In this document: one piece after another, positions 23,701-31,911 of the stretch
Layout of the letters: each line of letters opens with the position of its first letter
How positions within the stretch are numbered: the stretch's first letter is position 1
Origin: Meandrina meandrites
Lineage: Eukaryota; Cnidaria; Anthozoa; Scleractinia; Meandrinidae
DNA length: 64,000 bases
Direction of reading: 5' to 3'
NCBI GenBank assembly: GCA_963693305.1
Contig: OY855903.1
Coordinates: 21,831,755 to 21,895,754, forward strand
Position numbers and translations under genes: made by a program
The notes under the pieces: generated by a model
The model's input: only the letters and a program-made list of their open reading frames with translations
What the model was told of the DNA's origin: nothing
The model's database searches: none

Positions 23701-25997
23701 AATGCACAATGAAAACTTCTGCCATGAGCTAATTAATTATGCAGCGAGAATAGTGACCATCAAACGTCAAATGGCCTACTTTTTTTAAAGCATTTCATTA
23801 AAATAAACTTCTGCAATCAAAATTCAGCTAAATGCTCCCCCTTCCCTCTCCCCAAGCCCCTCCCCAAATTCCAAATCCCATCCCCCGGGTGGGGTGGGCA
23901 GGCGTGCATCAATTTACCAATGTACTAAGCTGTATACAGCTATTTCAATTAACGTTGTCGGATCGAAGCTCAAAGCTTAAAGACAAGACCGAAAGGTAGT
24001 ATGGGCGAAGAAAGAGTGTTCCACGCGTGCTGAATACTAATGAGATACAGCGATATAGCAAACGAGACGTTTTTCGTTTCCTTTCTCTTCAGACATGTGT
24101 AGAAAAGATCCTTTTTCGCCTCATTTCATTTAAAAAGAATAATCCAAACCACATAACGGCGAAAGAAAAGATACAAGAAAGGTTTCACGGAAAGAAAAAC
24201 AAAATATTCCACGTGCAAAAATACAAACTTGTAGATTTCCTCAATGGTGATATGCAAATTGCAGTAAATACCCATGGCACCATTCGGTCTTGACTTGTAG
24301 GTTTGAAGATTTAATCCGACAACGTTAATTGAAATAGCTGTATATAGAACGACCACAGTACAAACAAGTAATAGATTAAATTTCTCCTTAACTCTCATCA
24401 GTTTGTTATCATTATATGCAAACTTCCCGTTATAAACTGCATATTTTGTTAATTGTTTCAGTCTTCAAAATACCCGGGTCATCCAAAACCGTTCAATTGG
24501 TAATGATAGATACAACGCTGCTCTGCTGTAGACAGTAAGTCGAATTTTATTATCAGCTCTACTTAATGCCCAGGGGACTCCCATACGAAGGGACAGGGAT
24601 GCTCGTCGCCTCGCTTAGGGAGGTAAATTAAGGATTTTGGTCTCACTTAGGGGTTCATGACAGAACGCCAAGAATTTTAGCCGCAAAGGACTTGTTAACG
24701 TGAAGACAAAAACGCCATCATACGGTGTTGGCGGTTTTGGACGAGAAAGTGGTGTATTTTAATTTAGGAGTCAAAACAGTTTGAGCCAACCCCAGATTTG
24801 TTTACCCCAGGGGTTTAATCAGGGGCCAAAATTTTTGGCTCCTGGTCTAATTCACATGCATTGGACGGACTCCCGGGACTTAATAATAGCGGGGCCTCTG
24901 CAGCACATGCCCTACTTCTTAAAAAGACTGAAAATATATTATAATAATGTTTGTCAGCGTAAATCCACAGTCAAAAGCTCGAAAGGCAACCTTTTCCCTC
25001 ACGCAATAATTTTGCAGCAGGTTTAAAGCTTCAGAAGATAATTATCCTGCGCATCAGCTTATAGCTTGGCTGCTTAAGAGATAAAGGGGATAAGTCTTGC
25101 AAATCTGAATTGTCTAAGGATATTCGAGGAAAGGGGCTTAAAAAACTGCAGTTAATGAAAGGTGGTTAATGGGGAAAAGTTTCATTAAAGAAGTTTAACT
25201 GTTATTAGAATTTTTTTCTTTTGTCAAACGCGACACTGCGTAAAGCCTTTGGCGAAACAAAAACAATTAAGGGTCGTCGAGAGTTGAAGAATGGGTGTTG
25301 TGTGAAATTGAAATCTTTTGAAAATTTTATAAGCAGGTTCAAATTCAGAGAGAGTGCACGAGAGCTGCGGTGTGCACATGTGTTGTTTCGAGCTAAAAGA
25401 AAGCAAAGATATATACCCTTGTGAACTCAGATATTTTTCGGTTTGGTCCGGGCTGTCGCAGCTGTGACGTCACTCCATTAACTGAATGCACTGAAATTTT
25501 CAGGTAAGATACACTTGTCAAAAAGAACTTAGACGCACTCCGTTCAAATGCTCATCTTATGTTTTTTTGCCTACATTTCTCCAGTCAGAGAAATTTAAAG
25601 AATTTGCCGAGTCCACAAGAGCAGCTTCAATGGATAGAAGAAACGCTCAGAGATTCTACGTGAGTACAGTTTATCTGCGTTATCGGTACCACCTTCTCAT
25701 AACTGACCGTAATGGTAAATATGTGGAAAGCAGTAAGGAAAATTTTTATTTAGATTGAACAGGGTAATAAAAAATATGCGAAAGACGTGGAAAGGTAAGC
25801 GTCGCACTTGAGCATAGAATCGCTTATTTGAGTTGTAATACCGTTTTGCCAAAAATAAACAGAAAATGAAATAGCTTAAAATAAATTGACTAAGATAAGC
25901 AAAAAACTACTCAGAATAGAAATGAACTCCTAAACGAGCTGAGTAGTTAAAAAATTAAATTGTTATGACTAGGTTAAGGAGAAAAAAGGGAACAGGA

Positions 25998-26057
<60 letters not shown>

Positions 26058-28628
26058 AAGAAGAAGAAGAAGAAAATAAGAAAAAAACAGTACCAGCATT
26101 GCGTTTTGACGGCTACTGCTACAAAGAATCTGCAGCATAGACCCTAAGTAGTGTGACCATGGCCGTACATGGTCTTTTAACATAGGTTTGTTGAATTTCA
26201 GAGCGGACTACCTCCTAGTGGCTGGTCACCATCCAGTCCTCTCAGCTGGTATACACGGCAGCACTCCTTATCTTGTCGCTAACCTCAGGCCACTGCTGGA
26301 AGAAAATGACGTCACGGCTTATATCAGCGGTCACGATCACAATCTACAGGTGAGTAACGGCGTGCATGCGCAGTACTGGCGGTCTCTCGCGTATCTCTCT
26401 TAATCTCTTGGCAAAACACGTTGTCCTCCTGGCTAAAATATTAGTATATTGATGCTCACGCAATAATTGTGCAGTAATTTTAAGGATTCAGAAGATAATT
26501 CTCTTATTAGAGCTTGGTTGCTTAAGGGATTAAATCTTAAGGATATTGGAGAAAAAATGCAGTTATTGAGAGGTGGTTATTGGGGAAAAGGTTTATTAAA
26601 GACGTTTAACTGTAATTGGAAATTTTCCATAACTGGAGATTGACTAGAACTTGGCAAGGCCTTAACCGCCGCTTAACTTAAGGTTACGAATCATTGCATT
26701 GTGAGTCTTGACGCATTAACGGGATTACACAATTGTAAAACTGCAACATGCGTGTATTCACGCAACGTAAATAGACGACAATGTACATTTCTAAGTTGTC
26801 CAAAAATCCTTGATTGACATAACTATTGTCAACAAAAGCTGCTACTGAGCCACTGCCTCTCTAGAACCTCTATTTTCATTCGTCCGTTATAAACACTACC
26901 TCTATAATTGTTTTTCAGGGCTAGAGACTTTGTTATGACCTGTCATCTGTTGTTTTAAGAACCAATGAAGTAACTCGTTCCGAGAGGTAGTGGGCGACCC
27001 AAAAATGCGCCTGTGGCTGTCCTGACAGCACTGAATGTATGAAGGGGAAATTCGTGCATTGTACCGTAGATCTTTTTCCGTTCGTTCCAATTGGAAAAAA
27101 GGGGGATCTCCAAAGTTATTGCAGAATTTTCGAAAAGTAGTTTCGGTGGGTCCCGAGCGAAAGTAGTTTTACAGCGGTCATATGAACTTTCTATGAGTTT
27201 GAAGTATGGCATGAAATTAGTTCGTATTTCTATACCCAGATTCATGTGTTGCTCCCCTCTCTCTCTTAGAGAGTTGCCAGTTAAACTGTTGGGTAATTCT
27301 TACCCTCTTGGGAAACCTCTCGATATGAGCAATGAAAAACAATGACTTGCGCCTTTTGTCATAACTATTTGCAGCACCTCAAAGAAGAGCACTCTCGCGT
27401 GCATTACTTCGTGACGGGAAATGGAAATTTTTACAGTCCCATCACGATGCACAAATATAGAGTCCAGCCCGCACTAAAGTAAGTAAAAAATCTCTGAGTT
27501 CTCTTCTGCACGACGTTTTGAGAATTTGTCATATTTATATACATTATTTAAAAATATTAAAAAAAAAGCAAAGTACTCGACCGACAGATTCTCTCGATGT
27601 CTCTATGAGAGGGAAAAAAAGGTAAAGTCTGCATACGAGCCTAGTGGCCCATCAGGCCAGAGCTTATCCCGGTTTCTGTAGCATGAAGCGACTAGGAGTA
27701 TTTCTACTCCTCCCTGCATGGAATGCTAGTCCATCGCCTGGTTATCCCTAGCAGTAAATTCGCCGGTACCCATTTATACACCTGGGCGGAAGGAGAGAGG
27801 CACTGTGAGAGTAAAGCGTCTTGTCCAAGAACACAACGCAGTGCCCCGGCCAGGGCTCGAACCCGGAGCGTTCGATCTGGAGTCCAGCACACTAACCATT
27901 AGACCACCGCGCCTTCCACATGACAGGGATGCTCTAGATTTACTCGAGTCCAACAATTCCATATTGGTTACGTAGGACATCAGTGATTCCTGAATTGTCT
28001 GTGATTGGTTGTTACTTTCGTGCGGAAATTCAAATACTCACGCGCTCGTGAATAGACTTTTGTTTATAACCTAGCTTAGTCAAGAAATAGACCTATTTAA
28101 CAATAAGACTACGAGCCCGACTTTTTTAAGCAAATACTCAACGAGGCGCAAAAAGTAAATATGTTTTGGGCTGCAATCCTTTAAAGCTAGAAATAGACTC
28201 CTCGCCCTCGTCATTTCCCAAACGATTGCGAGGGACTGGGGACGAGGCAGCAACAGAAGCTGTACCTCATTGGCTATCCGCTCATAGAAAACTCGATCTC
28301 GCAGTCTGATTATTAAATACAACTTAAAATTTCTACATAAAAAGACAAAGGAATGGTATGTTTATAAGAAAACTCATAGAATTTGTTTTTTCATAACATT
28401 TTCAGGTTTTTCAACGGCCAATCTGGAGCATTTACTTTATTCGAAGCCACTCCTGAATTCCTCAAAATCTCACAAATAGACGATAATGAAAATGAAGTGT
28501 ACAGGACACAGTTAAAACCACGGACCATCATTCGATCACCGAATGATAACGATGAAAACACGATACTCGACGAATTCTTCACCTCTCAGAGTCAAGATAG
28601 CTATATGAATGAATTAAATGGTTACTAG
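11776..28628 (+). CDS. ACP5: Tartrate-resistant (type 5) purple acid phosphatase, 7 exons, 346 aa
   Basis: Exons 11776-11943, 15949-16198, 24462-24534, 25585-25659, 26202-26349, 27375-27478 and 28406-28628 join in phase (1041 bases with stop), every intron with GT-AG ends. Residues 1-20 form a signal peptide, so the product enters the secretory or lysosomal route. All five metal-binding blocks of mammalian-type purple acid phosphatases are present: GDFGG (D33), GDNFY (D71, Y74), GNHDH (N110, H111), VAGHHP (H198) and GHDHN (H233, H235). Tyr74 is the residue that gives the purple charge-transfer colour. The enzyme hydrolyses phosphate esters at a Fe-containing binuclear centre. Exon 3 is only 73 bases and encodes VMIDTTLLC, which matches the family core strand. 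Length is close to animal ACP5 (about 325 aa), with a longer acidic C-terminal tail. Intron 2 (8.3 kb) contains an antisense retrotransposon and intron 6 a SINE. An AATAAA lies at 28934. No inactivating change was seen. Confidence 0.93.
11944..15948 (+). other. Intron 1 of the acid phosphatase gene
   Basis: Four kilobases between GTATGA and a pyrimidine-rich TTTTTTTTTCAG acceptor. Nothing coding was recognised. A short direct repeat (CAAAAGCTTGCG(C/T)AGAATTTA) occurs twice near 15160 and 15209. Confidence 0.6.
16199..17923. other. Start of intron 2, no gene recognised
   Basis: Frames of 75-108 codons at 16263-16714 and 16810-17061 have no domain, signal or conserved motif that I recognise. 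They sit in the phosphatase intron and may be decayed transposon sequence. Confidence 0.35.
17924..18935 (-). pseudogene. YR-retrotransposon tyrosine recombinase remnant
   Basis: On the minus strand a Cys-rich start ([20 protein letters not shown], from about 18920) leads into a helical N-terminal domain ([20 protein letters not shown]) and then [18 protein letters not shown]. Stops and frame changes follow near 18700-18560. Another frame continues with [20 protein letters not shown] and then [19 protein letters not shown]. The last part reaches TPHKYR, the position of the catalytic H-x-x-R box, after which the frame is lost, so the catalytic tyrosine segment is not readable. The identification rests on this order and on its place after an RT-RNase H gene. 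Confidence 0.65.
19014..21071 (-). CDS. Reverse transcriptase-RNase H of YR retrotransposon, altered active site
   Basis: An open frame of 685 codons. RT motif A is [10 protein letters not shown], motif B is [12 protein letters not shown], and motif C is YIDH at residues 239-242 instead of the expected YIDD. A single G-to-C change in the second Asp codon would explain it, and loss of that Asp should abolish polymerisation. The RNase H part shows [25 protein letters not shown] and [10 protein letters not shown], followed by [13 protein letters not shown]. The C-terminal 150 residues (from [10 protein letters not shown] to the end) match the conserved domain that follows RNase H in DIRS-like elements. 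It is part of the element in the phosphatase intron and has no host role. A long frame with a dead catalytic motif suggests fairly recent inactivation, or mobilisation in trans. Confidence 0.85.
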   Translation of the reverse strand: MVAACPRQASLNQLRFLSPQYFRAGEIHNHLSVWEHLLSGHTSSQVDLMEIIKEGVRIDRLFKHFKGNFKGSSYDSPLPPPMRLDNAKVCEQFKDFITDTVVDWVHAGVLAVWGRVGEVTSPHLILPLTVEPSKPRLCHDERFLNLWIKDLPFKLDHLPDLPRYVLPGHFQTSFDDKSGYQHVLLHPSSRTFFGLEWNGVYFVFCTLPFGWKASAYIYHNLGLAVTSAARSCGVPVSQYIDHRHVGQLCRAPASSTLPPDRVLAEAAAYILCYLLIEAGYFIAIAKSQCVPSVVIRFLGFLCDSFRQAFLLPPDKKLKFRILREEILSSRCVGVKTLQRFAGKVISFSLAIPGCKLYVRETFRAISQLCRTSKPFVRIEGDLRTEVLYWRFLDDWMDCFPWRSELHVTVSLFSDASTRAWGAVLFRDGRKLVSRDYWPSDPSTDVNLLESRALLNALVSFKGQLSNSRVDVHIDNKVLKSAMDDDGCKNSAINEVVKDIYRYSRDQNFSIQTFYVPSRHNPTDEPSRKCSDLDCMLSIEAWLSLERLFGPHSFDLMSLDSNCQKDINGNPLPHYTPWATPGSAGINVFANPLPVGRNIYVFPPFLLLGPLLRYVVDQEFHGAFTLIVPDIRPRPYWWATIQAFLVDQFLLGKKGSSSVLLFPSQNSQEWLPRPLQWDLWAFRCVC
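21446..23536 (-). pseudogene. Gag-like gene with CCHC zinc knuckle, probably spliced
   Basis: On the minus strand a Pro/Ala-rich exon (23536-23357, starting [12 protein letters not shown]) ends at a GAG codon followed by GTAATT. A second exon can start after TTTTTTCGTAG at 21966. It continues in the same phase as a coiled-coil segment ([20 protein letters not shown]), one TGA stop near 21868, then [18 protein letters not shown] and a zinc knuckle [14 protein letters not shown] (CX2CX4HX4C). The C-terminus is Arg/Gly-rich (NGRGRAGRF). The intervening 1.39 kb carries a minisatellite and no coding sense, so it is read as an intron; this is inference. The stop makes the copy defective. This is the nucleic-acid-binding structural protein of the retrotransposon. 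Confidence 0.65.
22085..22925. repeat. Minisatellite of ~42-47-bp units with a GCAAC-N5-GTTGC dyad
   Basis: About 18 imperfect units follow the scheme CACGCAACAACACGTTGCC, then TTCACCAGTGGTACACGC and AAAACAGT. Each good unit holds the dyad GCAAC, five bases, GTTGC. It lies in the presumed Gag intron of the retrotransposon. The open frames on both strands (up to 125 codons) come from the repeat and are not genes. Confidence 0.85.
23537..23929. other. Intron 2 sequence after the retrotransposon
   Basis: Presumed 5' flank or leader of the retrotransposon followed by C-rich low-complexity DNA (CCCCCTTCCCTCTCCCC, near 23840). No gene. Confidence 0.35.
23930..24352. mobile_element. ~420-bp inverted-repeat element in intron 2
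   Basis: The left arm TACAGCTATTTCAATTAACG (then TTGTCGGAT) at about 23935-23963 is repeated in inverse orientation at about 24315-24345. A second matching stretch AAGACAAGACCGAA (near 23981) pairs with TTCGGTCTTGACTT (near 24283). Arms of about 60-70 bp enclose an A-rich middle. It is a MITE-like element; the target duplication is not clear (TA is possible). Confidence 0.7.
25020..25215 (+). repeat. Intronic repeat, copy in intron 3
   Basis: It shares an ordered set of landmarks with 26455-26628 in intron 5: TTCAGAAGATAATT, AGCTTGG(C/T)TGCTTAAG, AAGGATATT, TGCAGTTA, GAGGTGGTTA/AAGGTGGTTAAT, GGGGAAAAG and TTTAACTGT. The two copies lie 1.4 kb apart in the same orientation and flank exons 4 and 5. 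Confidence 0.65.
25999..26075 (+). repeat. Compound microsatellite (AAT)n(AAG)n in intron 4
   Basis: About ten AAT units run directly into about fifteen AAG units. The poly-Asn/Lys frame across it (25965-26147) is an artefact of the repeat, and the opposite strand gives a false poly-Leu/Ile frame. Confidence 0.95.
26455..26628 (+). repeat. Intronic repeat, copy in intron 5
   Basis: Second copy of the repeat at 25020-25215, same orientation, with small internal deletions relative to the first. Confidence 0.65.
27614..27916 (-). mobile_element. tRNA-derived SINE in intron 6
   Basis: On the minus strand it starts GGCGCGGTGGTCTAATGG, which contains an RNA polymerase III A box (TGGTCTAATGG). A B box (GGTTCGAGCCC) follows about 45 bases later, with a tRNA-unrelated body (GTATAAATGGGTACCGGCGA, CCTAGTCGCTTCATGCTACA) and a CTTTACCTTTTTTT tail. 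The same family is present at 57967-58255 on the plus strand. The head would not fold as a full tRNA, so it is not a tRNA gene. Confidence 0.88.
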
Positions 28629-31600
28629 AGAAGACTTTTACAAACGTGTTGGGAATACTTATTTAGTAATATCATATTGACAGGCCGCAAAGTTCTGAAT
28701 GGCTTGACTTAGTTGTTAGTAGCCTTTAGGACCCGATTAGTTTTTTGGGGGGGATAATTTTTTAAATTTTCAGGTTGAAGGGAGGGGAGGGGAGGTGAGT
28801 GCTTACCATTGGGAGGCTTTTTACGGCGTGTTAATTACGTTTGTAGAAGGGCTTTTAACCTGGTAAGCGTTTCGTTATGTAAATACAAATAGAGTAGTGA
28901 TACAACAATATATGCCACGTTTATTAGAGATGTAATAAATTAAGTATGCAAGAGTATAGAAGAATGATAGAAACTGGAACTCTATGCAGCGTCGAATAAT
29001 AGACAAGTTCAAAACATACATATCGGAGTTAGCCCTTCTTCGACGTGTTTAAAAAGAATTGAAGAAGGGTTAAGGTCGAAACGTTTGAATTATTCTATTA
29101 TTTGACATTGATTCGCACTTGCGTTTGAAGCGGTACTTTGTTTGTTGAAGATTAGCCATAGTGGACTGGTAAATGGTAGTAGTAATCAACTGCAATTACA
29201 ATATTCGAAATACACAAGTCACTGTTTGTACAAGCTTTCTTATGAACGTGAAACAATCGTATTTACAATTTGTGTTTTCTGGCTCTAGTTCAAATTTCTA
29301 GTGATATTAAAGCGTCCGTTGCTACTGGTAGCGTTCCTTGCTTTTTTAAATCTACTAACACCTAACTCTCGTTTTCACGTTGAAAAAATATATCACGTTT
29401 AATTATTGCGTGCAGATATGTGAGCTGCGCAAATTGCGGATCAGACATTTTTTTCAACTATATATATTTTTGTAGCGTGTCAAGCGTACTCTACCACCAA
29501 ATTATTTTTTTGTTGTTGTTTGTTTGTTTTCCTATTAATGCGGGAAGACAAGGTGTGATAGGAAAAAATTACTTGTATCCAATCTCTTCTCAACTTAAGT
29601 TCTCGAATCTGATTGGTTCTTAGCACACCCTATATTTACCAAATTGGACCGCGCGCGGCTGAAATGTCCAATAACAAGGTATCCAATAACAAAGCTCGCG
29701 TTCTGCGCATGCGCGCGTTTATTTTTGTCACTAAACACTCCTTGATGTTGCACTCCTTGCCCATTAAAGACCGAATATTGGACTCCACTCAATCCTTTTA
29801 CCATTATTAATCGTAATCACTCATATAATTACAGATCGAATTGGACTCCACTCATTCCTATTGCCATTATTAATGATTTCCTGAGAAAAAAACGTTATAG
29901 TAAAGATAACAAAGTTCTCATGGCGCGTTTAAAATGTTCGCAATGAGCCTGCAATATATCAAACAGTTGCGAAAGAACCGATGTCACAGTGATCTCTCAT
30001 AATCGTCCACAGGGCCACACTAGAAATAAAGTTATGACGGAAATAACGCAGTTAATAAAGGAACAAGGTCTGGAATAAGACATAAATGTTTCGTTTAAAA
30101 TCTTTTCTTTGTTCCATTCAAGTTTTTTGGTAGCATGCATTTTTTTTGGGAACATTCGAATTCAGTCGTCAATTACGGGTGCGCACCTTATGATGCTCTC
30201 CCAGCAGAAAGACTGGAACCCAAGAGTGTACCACCAAACTATTCCCTAAGAGAATTGTCATTACTAATAGGAAGAGGACGGATAAACACAGGCTTTAGTG
30301 TCATTTAAGGATTAACAGAAAGCAAGGCGTTGGCTTGCGGTTCACGATGGATAAAGTAGACGGCTGCAGGGGTGCCTTTTCTCAAGCCTGTGAACAGGCT
30401 CTCTAGTTTGATCTCTTGTCGAGAATGGGGTGACGAAAATGGACGTGGGAGGGGTGCGAAGGTAGGCGGGGAGGGTAGGAGGGAGCCTGTTGACAAAGGA
30501 TTGAAGTAACCATTCCCCCCCCCCCCCCTCCCTTATAATTAACCTGTCATTAATCTGTCAACATGTCATTACCTCCGCATGGATGAACTGGAATGGAAAA
30601 GGTGATCCTTCTCGGCCCTTCCAGCGGAAGCCTGTTCGCAGGCTACTTTTCTCAAGGCAGGTAACAATCATCTTAAGCTTAGGAAAGAGAATTATCATTC
30701 ATTCATTCCTTTTCATTGGCTGGTAGCCTACCACGCGACCTGCAAATAACAGCCCACAAATGATGGTCTGCTCATGGGCATTATTGGCTGGCAGTAATTT
30801 TGCTGCAAATAATATTCTGCTCACTTGAGCAAAATTTGTGCCCGATTCTGTGAAAAATCTAGAGTATTGGGTGACCGGTTTGCGGAGTTAATTTTCTGCG
30901 AAAAACAGCGGGTATGCAAAGAAGGCAACGAAAATTTCCCTTAATGTATATCGGCATGGTCTCAAAGAAATGAGTATTGGAATGAAGTCCAGCTTGTATC
31001 ATCGAAGGCGGCGTTATACTTTTCTTGAGTATTTTTAGCAGGATAGCGCGAGGCTCCCAGTTCCCGAAGGAAAATGTGCAAACAAGTTCAGTGATCAAAT
31101 GATGAAATCAAATATTTGCTTCAGGCTTCCGCTTCCGTAAATTGATGGATCTGCTCGCCGCCGACATCTATCACGCTATTTTGCTCTGAACTTCGTCTAC
31201 TTATTGACTTATTACTAAATATTTGTACAGTAAACATACATTCATTACTCACATTTCAAGTATTCTCTTTTAATCTCCAAGACTAAATTGAAGTAGCATA
31301 ACCTACGTTAGCAGCATTGTTGTTTGCGGCCCCTTGCTCCTTCAAGTTTTACTAAATTGAGCTATTTTGGTGGGTGTGAGGCAGAAGAATGAAATAATTC
31401 TGTTCGTTTCAAAACTGTGCTGTCAACCGGTTTAAAAGTCAGTTACATGTAATTTACAGAATTTGAAATAGATTTGGTTACTAAAGGCCCCGATTTTTCA
31501 TTAATTTGTTATTTACATGTTTTTAGACAGGTCCCTTGTTTATTGTTTTCCTCTTATCTGCAGGTGTTCATTTATTTTTATATATATTTTTTTTTACATA

Positions 31601-31911
31601 CGGCCTGCTGTTAAACATTCAGATACTATTTACACGCTTCAGGTTATTTACGGAGTTTAGGATATATAGCACCCTGTTTCTTATTTACGTGTTATTTACA
31701 TATTTCGATCAAATATTTTACATATATTTGTAGGTTTCTAGCTGTTGCCAAATTTTTGCCCATTTTTTTTAAGGCTTTCACAGTTTTATTTCAACTTTTC
31801 GTTTCAAGATGGAGGCAATTGATGATTTAAAGAAAGACAAAAGATGGCGTCTTTACTTTTCTTCTTTTGAAAAACAAGTCTTTCCAAGATTCAATTTGGT
31901 CTAAACACTGC
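28629..31911. other. Intergenic region, repeats only
   Basis: No gene was recognised. It contains the phosphatase polyadenylation signal (AATAAA, 28934-28939), a G-rich stretch near 28745-28800, the inverted hairpin relic at 28985-29115, a ~45-bp direct duplication (ATTGGACTCCACTCA near 29777 and 29840), a C11 tract near 30517, and the AATAAA of the minus-strand GPCR gene (TTTATT at 31785-31790). Confidence 0.45.
28985..29115. repeat. Inverted pair of GAAGAAGGG(C/T)TAA hairpin ends, Penelope-like
   Basis: On the plus strand from 29060: GAAGAAGGGTTAAGGTCGAA, then ACGTTTGAATTATTCTATTA. On the minus strand from about 29048: GAAGAAGGGCTAACTCCGAT, then ATGTATGTTTTGAACTTGTC. Both end in CTATTATT(T/C)GAC. 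This motif (hairpin, then CGAAACGT) resembles the ends of Penelope-like elements, some of which carry hammerhead ribozymes. Here the core is incomplete. Read as two inverted element ends. Confidence 0.45.

Noticed and set aside
25965..26183. Open frames coding poly-Asn/Lys (plus) and poly-Leu/Ile (minus)
   Set aside because: Both are products of the (AAT)n(AAG)n microsatellite in intron 4.
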